From Stephanodiscus triporus (taxonomy: Eukaryota > Bacillariophyta > Thalassiosirophyceae > Thalassiosirales > Thalassiosiraceae), in the NCBI GenBank assembly GCA_036939755.1, contig JALLAZ010001220.1, forward strand, positions 1 to 12,418: 12,418 nt of DNA, read 5' to 3'. The translations under genes and the position numbers were made by a program. Every line of letters begins with the position of its first letter. Position 1 is the stretch's first letter. Of the stretch, positions 1-7,688 are shown in pieces. Under the pieces are notes generated by a model. The model worked only from the letters and a program-made list of their open reading frames with translations, ran no database searches and was not told the DNA's origin.

Positions 1-125
1 TCAAGGAGGATGTCAATGGCACCAGTGATGTGTTTGTATGGGACTCATTGTAATAGTCATGTTCAACAGTGTCACTTACAACACCCATGCATCTGCTAGA
101 CATTGAACTTTGCCTCGTTTTTATT

Positions 126-258
126 GCAGGGCTGACACGGTGTGGGAGAATGGCGTCGCGGCTGATGTAGACCTGAGTGTACCCGTTGACGAGCGTCGGG
201 CGTGATGGCGGGCCGTCGCCGTCGTTGTCGTTCAAGTCGGCGCACATCTGGATGAGGG
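126..258 (+). repeat. Direct repeat, copy A (133 bp)
   Basis: Pairs with 325-457 at an offset of 199 bp. Identity is about 85-90 percent over the whole unit, with 12 mismatches in the first 100 bases. Similarity fades past 258/457, although the encoded peptide remains alignable somewhat further. Only two copies are visible in the window. Confidence 0.9.
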
Positions 259-324
259 CTGCGCCGATGTCGCCATGTCTGGCGGTACAGAGGAGGTAGT
301 CGTTGATCCCAGCCTTGTTGACAT

Positions 325-457
325 GCAGGGCTGATGCGGTGTGGAAGAATGGCATCGCAGCCGATGTAGACCTGGGTGTACCCGTTGACAAGCGTCGGGC
401 GTGATGACGGTCCGTCGCCATCCTTGTCGTTCAAGTTAATGCACATCTGGACGAGGG
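325..457 (+). repeat. Direct repeat, copy B (133 bp)
   Basis: Second copy of the repeat at 126-258. The offset of 199 bp is not a multiple of three, so the conserved minus-strand reading frame shifts by one base between copies. Confidence 0.9.
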
Positions 458-513
458 AGAGGATGCTCCCATTGCGTGCGACCGTGAGCGCACGGGGGTG
501 GATTGCCACCCCC

Positions 514-1688
514 CTACCCCCAATGCCACACGTCGTCATCGTCGTCACCTCCCTTGCCCCCGGAGGGGGTCTGCGCGTTGACGACGAGGACGGGAAGCGC
601 GCCTGCCACGACAGACTCGACGTACGCGGCGCACCCCGCCTTGATGGAATTCATCAACGCCACGAACGCCGCGGTTCCCTGCTGGGCGTTGATTGCGAAC
701 TGCAATGTCGCCTTCCCCACGGAGTGGTCCGGACCGCTGAGCCTCTTGTACGACGTGAGCGCGCCCTTGGCAGTGTCGGGCACATCGGCAGCAAGCCTGT
801 CGGTGAAACCGTCCGGGAGATGGGAGAGGTACTCCAGGATCTTGTTTGATATTGATCCCGATTCAAAGTGGGAGGGATCAAGATTTTTGACCAGGTCGGT
901 CTGCTTGCTGACTCCGGGACAGAACCGTCTGGCAATGTACACGAGGTGGGCGCAACACGCGTCGTCGTCCAACCACGCGCCCTTCCCCCTCAACAAGGAA
1001 ATGAGTTCCTCCCCCTCAACCTCGTTCGCGACAACGTAGTTGGTCCCGATGCCCACGGGCCTCGTGGAGTAGTCCAAGGAAACAAGTCCGTTCATGTCGA
1101 AGTGCCTCCATGCCTTGGCCTCTCGCCGCAACACCGGCAGGCCGTAAGTCTCAAGACCGTAGGCGGGATAGAGCGGACTCTTCGGCTGATGCCTGCTCAC
1201 GTACGGCGTACAATCCTCATCCTCCCCGTACCGTTTCGTAATCAGCCTGCGCTTGTGCTCTGCTGACACTGCGCCGAGGTACGCGTCCCCCCCCGGACTC
1301 TTGAGGAGGGACGTGAACCAGGCGTTGGCATCCCTGTCTGACTGCAACATTCGCGACGTCCGGTACGGCTCAAAGTTGCTGATGTGGAGGAGGGGAAGGC
1401 CGTCCTAGCTGCGCACAACATGTCGGGGTCTTACGGGTCAAAGGACTTGCCGAATTTCTTTGTGGACTCGGACTCGTCGTTGTCAACCCGGGCAGTCGCG
1501 GAAGAGGACACGTTGCCCTCAGGGCCCAATCCGATGCTTACGCCCAGGCGGGAGGAGGAGGACGAGGATGAGGATGAGGAGCGCGTCGATGGCATTCGGA
1601 TCAGCGATCGCGGCCAAGGAGACGCGGCAAAGGCATCCACCGACGACGACAACGACAATGACGAGAGGGCCAGGGCCGCTGCGGCCAT
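514..1688 (-). CDS. Predicted plastid-targeted protein of unknown function, two exons
   Basis: Exon 1 is 1688-1435 and exon 2 is 1378-514, joined across a 56-nt intron; together 1,119 nt encode 372 residues plus TAG. The ATG at 1688 is the first in frame, six codons after an in-frame TGA. Residues 1-19 form an alanine/leucine/serine-rich signal peptide. The sequence SVDAF-AASPW follows, with Phe20 at the likely cleavage point, matching the ASAF-type motif of diatom plastid preproteins. A Ser/Arg-rich stretch with a ten-serine run (about 37-46) follows, like a transit peptide. I recognise no domain in the mature part; it is mixed alpha/beta in character and contains a charged DEDC segment, a CCAH pair and a five-aspartate run just before the C terminus. 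The C terminus (DDDDDVWHWG) abuts G-runs, so a one-base error or mutation may have cut off a longer protein continuing into the repeats at 1-513. An overlapping frame starting at 1731 was judged less likely because it does not connect to exon 2. Confidence 0.6.
1379..1434 (-). other. Predicted 56-nt spliceosomal intron
   Basis: On the minus strand the donor is GTAAGA directly after ...TTT GAC CC, and the acceptor is a pyrimidine-rich CCTTCCCCTCCTCCACATCAG. Splicing gives GAC CCC AAC TTT and joins the two open frames exactly. Using the earlier AG (26-nt intron) would create an immediate TAG, so the 56-nt choice is the only one nearby that keeps the frame. The size is small but within what diatom introns allow. 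Confidence 0.6.
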
Positions 1689-2235
1689 TGAGGGGGTGGC
1701 GTTTCACCAGAGCTCTGACCGAAGCTTCCATTGTTCGAAAGAAATTCAAAATGCAGACAATAGGAGGAGGAGGAAGGGGAGAGGAGGGGCGACGGTCGAG
1801 GCCGCCCGGGCGGCGGTCGGCGTCTCGTCGTTGTTGCCTCCCCCATTCCCCCCATCAAGATAAAAGAGATAACAAATAAAAAAACAGCTTACCAGCAAAT
1901 TGAGTGAAAGTGAAATGAAAAATATTTGATTGTTGCATGGCACCACGGAGGTGGAGGAGAGCTCATCTTGAGGGTGTTTGAAGCCTAACTTTTTTCTTGG
2001 GGGAGGGCAGTTGTTGGATGACAAGGGCTGGAACAAGCTTTCTCAGAGGCTAAATTTTTGGTGAGTAGGACGGGGAGTATCAAAATTAAGAGCCTACATA
2101 CAATGGAATAAGTATGTATGTCAGTAAGTTTACTGGAAAGCTGGTGAAAATTGGAAAAAAGTTTACTAACAAGAGCCATAAAAGCGAAGGCTTAAACACA
2201 AAAGTTACGCCACATTTTAAAAATTTAGGCGTAAA
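1689..2235. other. Upstream flank of the plastid-protein gene, no gene seen
   Basis: AT-rich from about 1860, with no open frame worth reporting on either strand. It should contain the 5' UTR and promoter of the minus-strand gene ending at 1688. A near-perfect inverted repeat (AGTTACGCC at about 2204 and GGCGTAAACT at about 2228) could form a hairpin. I see no clear TATA box or known regulatory motif. Confidence 0.5.
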
Positions 2236-2689
2236 CTATTTGCTGCACATGACCATTACTAAGCAGTAAAATGAACAGTTCAGCTTAGTACTATCCTTGG
2301 ACGGGTTTGTGATGTTGGGGCAGTGATGTTTTTTTGGTCGTGGTCGTTTGGGTCCGTCGCCTGCTGGCATTGTGCCGGGTGGGATGACATTTTCTTTGTT
2401 GTATCCTGCCGTCACCAGTGCATTCATGCTCTCCATCATGGCATCCATGTTGGCCTTGTTTGTGGCTTCCATGGATGCAATTTGCTTGTCATGTTGCTCC
2501 TGCAGCATGGCAAAAAGCATGGCCTGTGTCTCGCCTTCTGCTTCGGCTGCTTCTTTTTCCTGGGTGGCTAGAGCCGCCTCTTTGAACCGAGATTGCTTGG
2601 CTGTCACGGCAGAATATTGCTTCCGCTCGAGCCATTTTTCGGTGAAGTAGCCCTGGAGGTTTGGCTACGTTTGGTCTGCAGTGGGCTTG
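2236..2689 (-). pseudogene. Gag-like protein of an older retroelement, C-terminal half
   Basis: This continues the gene fragment at 10617-11379, interrupted by the copia element. The frame runs from KPTADQT at the insertion point, through an in-frame TAG (2665-2667, where related proteins from memory have Trp), to YFTEKWLERKQYSAVTAKQSR. A long Glu/Ala/Gln/Met-rich segment predicted to be coiled coil follows (EGETQAMLFAMLQEQHDKQ and onward), then a basic tail PKRPRPKKHHCPN. The tail looks like the beginning of a nucleocapsid zinc knuckle, but the remaining metal ligands are missing and the sequence soon ends at TAG (2236). From memory, proteins with this FTEKWLER...AKQSRFKEAAL block recur in many copies in diatom genomes as Gag-like proteins. 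Family (copia or gypsy) is not assignable from the sequence. Confidence 0.65.
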
Positions 2690-2694
2690 ATCCC
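2690..2694 (+). repeat. Target-site duplication, left copy (ATCCC)
   Basis: The five bases ATCCC lie immediately outside the left LTR and are repeated immediately outside the right LTR at 10612-10616. Five bp is the usual duplication length for Ty1/copia integration. Removing the element plus one copy rejoins the Gag-like gene on both sides. Confidence 0.95.
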
Positions 2695-2783
2695 TGTAGG
2701 ACTCCAGATCCCGTTATGGAGGGCATGAGAGGATAGGAGTAGAAGTGAGGTCTAAGTACCTATTACTACTACGTATACTAACA
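2695..2783 (-). repeat. 3' LTR of the copia element (89 bp)
   Basis: Begins TGTAGGACTCC and ends ATACTAACA on the plus strand, giving the canonical TGT...ACA ends. It differs from the right LTR by two substitutions (2715 and 2735) and by loss of one TA in the TATATA stretch near its end. Because the element is in minus orientation, this left copy is the 3' LTR. At 89 bp it is among the shortest LTRs one would expect for a full-length copia element. Confidence 0.95.
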
Positions 2784-3441
2784 CCCCCCCACAATCCATA
2801 ACGTAGTTCTGGATTGTACACTCATGCCAAAGAATGCAGAGCCATGGATTACCATGTACTTCATCAAGTGTAGGTGCGAAGATCCGAGCCGCTTTAGCTG
2901 TAATGGGGGCAGTGAATGAATGTGGCACAAACTGATCAATTTCATCCTTGTAATTGTCACTGTATGTGGAAATCGCGCGCTGATATACAGGTGAGTATTT
3001 TGGCGGAACATGGCCAAGGATATAATCAGCGAGCCAATGAAAGAGTATTCTAGACAAGATTTTGGTGAGGTGGTCTGCGAGAATAATGGATGTGTCGATG
3101 CATTCCAAAAGAATGAGGTCTTGCTCGACCCAGTCGCACAACGCAAAATACTTAATATCAATATGTCATGTTCGTGGCATTAGTTTTTGTGCATTTCCCA
3201 TAGCGGTGCATCTGTCGTTGTCTTCATACGCAACAGTGGCCGCTTCTTGAGGGATATTGAGGTCCCAAAGTATGCTGCGAACAAAGAGACACATACATCC
3301 AACGTCACAAGCTGCCATAAACTCGGCTTCAGTAGAGGATAGTGCGACTGTTGGTTGAAATTTTGTTTTGTACGCGATGGTACCTCCTGCGAGTTGAATA
3401 CAGATGCCGCTGAATGATCAAGGCGTTTTATCACAAGTGGC
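2752..3441 (-). pseudogene. RNase H domain and C-terminal tail of copia Pol, with three in-frame stops
   Basis: Continues the reverse transcriptase frame without indels. RNase H degrades the RNA strand of the RNA:DNA hybrid. Visible motifs are DSD at the end of the preceding open frame, ALSSTEAEFMAACDV, YEDNDRCTAMGNA, DIKYFALCDWVEQDLI and ADHLTKIL, the usual copia RNase H series. Stops are TAG 3442-3444 (expected Trp in DSDW), TGA 3418-3420 and TGA 3166-3168 (expected Arg of a RTRH-type motif). A tail of about 70 residues (HVPPKYSPVY, TYSDNYKDEIDQFVP, LWHE region) follows RNase H; such a tail occurs, from memory, in the diatom copia family. The frame then passes through the polypurine tract and ends inside the 3' LTR at 2752, probably by loss of the native stop. 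Confidence 0.85.
2784..2793 (-). promoter_or_regulatory. Polypurine tract for plus-strand DNA priming
   Basis: On the minus strand TGTGGGGGGG sits directly against the 5' edge of the 3' LTR (TGTTAG...). This is the required position for the RNase H-resistant primer of second-strand synthesis. Confidence 0.75.
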
Positions 3442-4715
3442 CTAGTCGGAATCGTCATATGTGACGGCTATGTTAGCATCGTGTTGGGGGCAGTCTTCAA
3501 GGAGTAGATTCTGGCGATTGCTATTGATAGGTGGTAGTGGGCCTTCTGGTAGTTCAGGATGAGGACGAGTGCGCCAGAAGTAAATCCCGTCATTGCGAGT
3601 GATGTAGACGTATCGAATGGCGTGTTTCAAGCCCTGATAATGGTGTTCTGCTGGTGCTGAGTTAGACTGTGAAAGTTTGATGCTTGTGAAGGCAATATCG
3701 GGACGGCATGTCGTCATCACCCAGATTAGCTTGCCGACTCCAGCTTTGCATTTAATCTGCATTTTATTTGCCAAGGCATTTTGGTCTTTGGGGTGGCTAG
3801 GTTCAATTGCGGCGATAAATTTCTTGATCCAAGTAGCATCTGTTGGGAGAGGTGTAGGTCGATTGTCGGTCAGCGGTATCTTGTTGAGCCAAGTGTTAAG
3901 GTATTTTTTGCAGAACTTGTTGATGTAAGTGTGGCAGGAGATTTTGATGTAGTCGCGAGTCTGTGAAACGTCGATGCCGTTGAACATGTCTATGGGACCT
4001 TGTCGTTTGAGGGGTATTTTGAGTTGATCGTTGATCATGTCGAGGAGGATGTTGGCCGTACGTTCGTCTGGGGCAGCGATGGCGAAGTCGTCGACCTGTC
4101 GCATAAATATAACCCATTGACCAGCAATCATGCCTGAGTAGAGACAAGGTTCATGAACGGTTGGGGTTAATCCTAGTTCCCGCAGGATGGCATCGGCATG
4201 TTTTTCCCAGAGTCTTGGGGATTCCGGATGGCCCTGCATTGCTGATAGGATTGGGATGACGTGCCCTGGAGGAATAGGAGGGCGCTTCTTATGTTGAACC
4301 CACCACTCATGGAAAGCCCAATCCGGTCTGACGTAGAAACCTTGTTTGGGAGGTGGAGCTTCCGCGAATGCATTCGAGACATCGGACCCAAAAACAAGGA
4401 GGTTCTCGGCGGCGGCAATAGCATAAAATAAGCGTGAGCTAGTCTGATCAACACAATTTGCGTATGTCTCGTCGAGTACCTGGACAGAGCCGGAGCAAGT
4501 TGACCCATAGCACATGCGCATCGTGCTTTCTTCCGACAATTGAGGGCTTTAATAGCATAGGTCCAGACAAGATGGAAGATGGCATCATCCTCGTCAATGG
4601 CAACGGGGTTGCCAAACATGCCCTGTGAGTCGTATTGGTCGAGCTGTAGATATTCGGAGTCCTGCCAGTCCGACCAATCATCCTGACGAAGAAATTTCCC
4701 ACGCGTGAGTTTCAT
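3442..4715 (-). pseudogene. Reverse transcriptase domain of copia Pol, frameshifted
   Basis: RNA-dependent DNA polymerase. The N-terminal part reads in one frame from about 4715 (KLTRGKFLRQDDW, LQLDQYDSQGMFGNP, HLVWTYAIKALNCRKKARC) to about 4510, then the rest reads in another frame from about 4510 to 3442. The break is most simply two extra bases at about 4509-4510 (CT on the minus strand). Motifs: first catalytic Asp in VFGSDVSNAFAEAP (codon 4381-4383), MQGHPESPRLWEKHAD, and the catalytic pair in MRQVDDFAIA (4087-4095, QVDD in place of the usual YVDD, as in related diatom elements from memory), followed by FNGIDVSQTRDYIKIS and GVGKLIWVMTTCRPDIAF. The upstream join to the integrase ORF is also disturbed (4745-4785). 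Confidence 0.9.
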
Positions 4716-4772
4716 GACCCGCGTAGTGTAGTTCAGAACGTCACCGGATTTGACGATATCGTATGATCACAT

Positions 4773-6503
4773 TCATTGTAGTCGTAATCTGTCTTCAAGG
4801 AGATCAAGGCGATTATTCAGTTGGTCGTGGGTGAATTGGGAGAAGTCGGACGTGGACATTATCGGGAGGCCTTTGTTGGAGATGTCAGGGGTGATTTCTG
4901 GGTGCAAGAAGAGGAGAGTACAGGAAAGGGCGGAAGTGGCTGAGAGTTGTTGGAACACTGACTGGGCATCGGAGATAGACGAGACAGGAGAATCGTTGAT
5001 CTGTATAGGCCAGGCACTGCGAAGACGCATGCGCCAACGGGGAATGCGAGCACCCGGCGTGCTAGGAGACATGGAAGCAAGGTAGATGCGGTCGTCTTTT
5101 TCAAAGAAACAGAATTTCCAAAGGTCGAGGTCCTCCTCAAATGCCGAGCCAAATGGATCCGGGGAGATATAAATCATGGCCATGTCGTCCTTTCCGATGA
5201 GATAGTCCGTAACGACATCAGCGGCGATTTGTTTCTTGGTGTTCTGTTCATCGTTAGATTTGACCCAGGCGGCGCGAGCAGCAATAGCTTGTGGTTGGGG
5301 TTTGTCAGTGATGCGAAGTGGCAGGGGAGCATAGAGGCATAGTGGCGGAGGCAAGGGCAGGGGTTTAGCTTTAGCGCTTGATTTGGTTGGGTGGGGAGGC
5401 CAAGGGACTGAGACAGGTGTGATGGATCCGATGGGTATTGGGTGAAGAGGGCCAGCGATGGTCATAGGTTCATCTTTGGCTTCCAACCCAAGGTCGTAGA
5501 GGAGTTGTGCTGCGGGAGGACGAGTCGGCTGCAGGTACCATGCTTCATCAAAGATGGCGTGATAGCAAGACTTGACAATTCCCGAGTCCAGGTCAAGGTA
5601 GATGATATTTTGATCGGTGGCCGTGTAGCCGAGGAAGATTCCGGTAAAGTTGTGCCGGTCAAGCTTGCACCATCTGGAGCCAGTTCGTTTCACACACACA
5701 CGAGAGCCAAAAGTTTTCAAGTGGGTAACATCCGGTTTCCGGCCAAACCAACCTTCGTATGGCTGGAGGTAGACAGCGTGCAGGAGGGCAGCCGACCAGA
5801 ATTTAGCGGGGAGGTCCAAGCCATAGAGGAGGGTACGAACCTTGACGGCCAGCATATTATTGTAGATTTCAGCGCCGCCGTTCTGAGAGGGACTGTCTGC
5901 ACCAGTAGGTTCGACAACGTAGTTAAAGTCATGCAGCATCATATCACGGAAAGACGCGCTACGGGCAAGTTCACTGCCTTGGTCCGTTCGAACGACACCA
6001 TTTCCGATACCAAATTTAGACATGAAGGACCGGAGGATATCTAGGGGAGGTTTTTTTGTCTTGGTCAGAAATGCCCATACCCGTCGGGACGCGCCATCAA
6101 CAATAAAGAGGTGAGAGGAGTGGCCGTCGTATGAAGTAACGATCCGATCAGAGGTTTTGTTGGGGCGCTTGTAGTCGTGCGTTGAGGCGCGCATAAAAGC
6201 AAAGTCCATGAAAAATTCTGCACCACATGTGGGGATACGTTCAGCCGTGCATTGAGCTGCTTGTTTGCGGATGTAGGCCTGCATTTTGAAGTCAATGGAA
6301 TGGAAAGGGTGATATTCAAAGACAGGGGGTGTTCCAGTGACGTTCGATGGGAATACGTCCAATTGGTGTTCCCCGGGGAAGCCGAACCATAGTAACCACA
6401 CCTCCAATTCGACTTGACGGGCCTTTGATGTCGGGCCGTCAAATGGCAGTGGAAAGCAGAATGTTAGTCCGACGACACGATGGGCGTACTGGATCTTGGT
6501 CAA
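4773..6503 (-). CDS. Integrase region of copia Pol (576-residue ORF, internally deleted)
   Basis: Inserts the cDNA into the host genome. Catalytic residues by ORF numbering are Asp100 (EFFMDFAFMRAS), Asp174 (VVRTDQGSELA) and Glu212 (SQNGGAEIYNN), with 37 residues between the last two. The N-terminal HHCC zinc finger typical of other copia integrases is not visible; the segment FGFPGEHQLDVFPSNVTGTP stands in its place. After HAVYL the sequence jumps to QPYEGWFGRKPDV, so the conserved asparagine-arginine segment (YLxNRxP...TPxE) is missing, an in-frame loss of roughly 15 codons near 5765. Downstream are FGSRVCVKR, GIFLGYTATDQNIIYLDLDSG and FDEAWYLQP, then a proline-rich linker. The called start is arbitrary, because the domain is entered by frameshift from the protease frame. 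Confidence 0.9.
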   Translation of the reverse strand: MTKIQYAHRVVGLTFCFPLPFDGPTSKARQVELEVWLLWFGFPGEHQLDVFPSNVTGTPPVFEYHPFHSIDFKMQAYIRKQAAQCTAERIPTCGAEFFMDFAFMRASTHDYKRPNKTSDRIVTSYDGHSSHLFIVDGASRRVWAFLTKTKKPPLDILRSFMSKFGIGNGVVRTDQGSELARSASFRDMMLHDFNYVVEPTGADSPSQNGGAEIYNNMLAVKVRTLLYGLDLPAKFWSAALLHAVYLQPYEGWFGRKPDVTHLKTFGSRVCVKRTGSRWCKLDRHNFTGIFLGYTATDQNIIYLDLDSGIVKSCYHAIFDEAWYLQPTRPPAAQLLYDLGLEAKDEPMTIAGPLHPIPIGSITPVSVPWPPHPTKSSAKAKPLPLPPPLCLYAPLPLRITDKPQPQAIAARAAWVKSNDEQNTKKQIAADVVTDYLIGKDDMAMIYISPDPFGSAFEEDLDLWKFCFFEKDDRIYLASMSPSTPGARIPRWRMRLRSAWPIQINDSPVSSISDAQSVFQQLSATSALSCTLLFLHPEITPDISNKGLPIMSTSDFSQFTHDQLNNRLDLLEDRLRLQ

Positions 6504-6918
6504 CGGTGAACGTGTCCGTCAAGCAGTAATAGAGGTTGTCGCGTTGTTCGAGATTGAAGGACATGGAGGCGAGGCCGTCACGGCTTGTAAACCGTATCCG
6601 ACCCGGGATTGTTGGATCCTTGTATCCCTCCTGATTCCAGTAGTAGAAGACATCGCTTGAATTAAGGATAGCTGTGGGAGAAATGATAGTTTCGACCATG
6701 TTGGCACAGTAGAAGCAGGTCTGAAAGTAGGTTGTGCCATCGGAGAGCGTGAGTGGGAGGAGGCCACGTTTAGTAATCCTATCGTCCACAGAAGAGGATG
6801 CACTATCAAGAGCAACGGATATACCGATAGGAGGTATGTCTGTAACGTCAAGTAGGGTATGGAGATCGCCGGTGATGCATACGTTTGATCCTCCATTGAT
6901 GAGGTGACCGCGTTCCTG
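6439..6918 (-). pseudogene. Protease and pre-integrase region of copia Pol, active-site Asp changed
   Basis: Aspartic protease that releases the Gag-Pol domains. The open frame begins after TGA 6919-6921 and reads HLINGGSNVCITGDLHTLLD, followed by DIPPIG, RITKRGLLPLTLSDGTTYFQ, MVETIISPTAI, DVFYYWNQEGYKDP and FTVDQDPV. The active-site triplet should be D-(S/T/G)-G; here the position is Asn (codon AAT, 6895-6897), one G-to-A change from GAT. The upstream linker reaches this point in another frame, so about one base is missing near 6900. Downstream the coding sense passes to the integrase frame at about 6440-6510. Confidence 0.8.
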
Positions 6919-7394
6919 TCAGAGACACAGAGAATTTTGACAGACGACACGTCGTCTCCGTGGACGCCACAGACACGAGGAGAACAGACAACATGTCGGA
7001 CGCTGTCCATGATCGTAGGGATATCAGGGAGTTGAGCGAGGGTGGATGCAACAAGTTGATCTTGGCGAAGGTCCAATGTCGTAGAGACAACCGAAGTTGG
7101 TGAGGGTGGCCGCATGAATTCGTCAAAGAGGGAGCATGGAGGGAAGAACTTGCTGGGATCCCCTGTCGGGTCCTCAGGAGGAAACAGTGTGAGTGGTGTA
7201 GGCGGGTCCTCAGGAGGGGGTTCAGGGGGGGGGAGAGCTGGGGCGTGGTCCAAAGTAATCGGAGCATCCACAACGTCGTCCTGAGCAATGGGGGTGGCCA
7301 TGGGCACAGAAGTGGGGAGGAGAAGGTGGGAGGCCATGGGCAGATCGAAGGGGATATGGTCACGACCAACGCATCGATCGAGACCGTATTCTAG
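6904..7394 (-). pseudogene. Proline-rich linker between Gag stop and protease
   Basis: Reads in the same frame as the C-terminal part of Gag, directly after the TGA at 7395-7397. It runs LEYGLDRCVGRDHIPFDLPM, then a proline/leucine-rich stretch (PPPEPPPEDPPTPLTLFPPE), then VRHVVCSPRVCGVHGDDVSS and VKILCVSDRNAVT before the protease frame takes over. This is probably the N terminus of Pol in a readthrough Gag-Pol, or a separate pol start. The frame stays open on to 6519, but beyond 6904 it is out of register with the protease. Confidence 0.55.
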
Positions 7395-7401
7395 TCATTC
7401 A
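7395..7401 (-). promoter_or_regulatory. Gag stop codon with nearby UGA-CUAG readthrough-type context
   Basis: The minus strand reads GAT GAA TGA CTA GAA TAC (stop 7395-7397, following CTAG 7391-7394). UGA followed by CUAG is the consensus of efficient stop-codon readthrough known from several animal mRNAs. The same frame continues open for nearly 300 codons into the Pol linker. This makes translational readthrough a candidate route to Gag-Pol; use in diatoms is inference. Confidence 0.4.
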
Positions 7402-7646
7402 TCCGCGGTGTCATCGTCATTAGGACTGTCATCCCAATATTCCCACTCCATAGTGTCGTCAAGGCCGGCGACAGTGATGTTGAGTTCCTCCACATAGGTG
7501 TGAAGGACTTGGCAAGGAGTCTGTGTAGGATTACCCAGACGCTCTTTCCAGCAATCAAGCCACTCCTTCTCGATGGAATCTCCGATGGACGCAGACATGT
7601 TGTGTTTCATGCACCTCTCCAGACAAATAGTGGTAGCCAACATGTC

Positions 7647-7688
7647 ACAATGTTTCGCCACATGACCAACCCGTTTGCATGTGGCACA
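7647..7688 (-). other. CCHC zinc knuckle of copia Gag
   Basis: Encodes CATCKRVGHVAKHC, an exact CX2CX4HX4C nucleocapsid motif for RNA binding. It is preceded by an arginine/glycine-rich stretch, also typical of nucleocapsid regions. Confidence 0.95.

Larger units (their letters stand above)
1..513 (-). pseudogene. Coding-like region with two ankyrin-like repeat units (partial or frameshifted)
   Basis: No single reading frame spans this stretch, but two minus-strand segments look like protein. Unit 1 (about 487 down to 324) reads in the frame of ARNGSILSLVQMC...LNDKDGDG; unit 2 (about 340 down to the window edge) reads TARHGDIGAALIQMC then ADLNDNDGDG. Both share the tail RPTLVNGYTQVYI then DAILPHR. 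The pattern A-R-x-G-x-I then LN-x-x-D-x-D-G resembles the ankyrin repeat (AARxGH...GADVNxxDxDG), but the helix 1 TPLH signature is poor, so ankyrin is tentative. Twelve substitutions separate the copies over about 100 nt: eight at third codon positions, four at first, none at second, which argues for past protein selection on this strand. The copies lie in different frames because the offset is 199 bp. The unit 2 frame stays open to the window edge. It may be the 3' continuation of the plastid-protein gene at 514-1688. Confidence 0.4.

Noticed and set aside
112..129. Plus-strand acceptor-like sequence TTTTTATTGCAG
   Set aside because: It fits an acceptor, but the adjacent repeat is coding on the opposite strand and no plus-strand exon follows.
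376..1266. Several plus-strand ORFs of 130-180 codons
   Set aside because: They are antisense shadows of the minus-strand plastid-protein gene; composition is arginine/proline/serine-rich and no motif is present. The repeat divergence pattern also supports minus-strand coding.
1519..1749. Minus-strand ORF with a hydrophobic stretch starting at 1749 (internal ATG 1731)
   Set aside because: It overlaps exon 1 in another frame and cannot be spliced in frame to exon 2 with the observed intron; the frame at 1688 gives a signal peptide with a Phe motif and does join.
5442..6044. 200-codon plus-strand ORF
   Set aside because: Exact antisense of the integrase domain.
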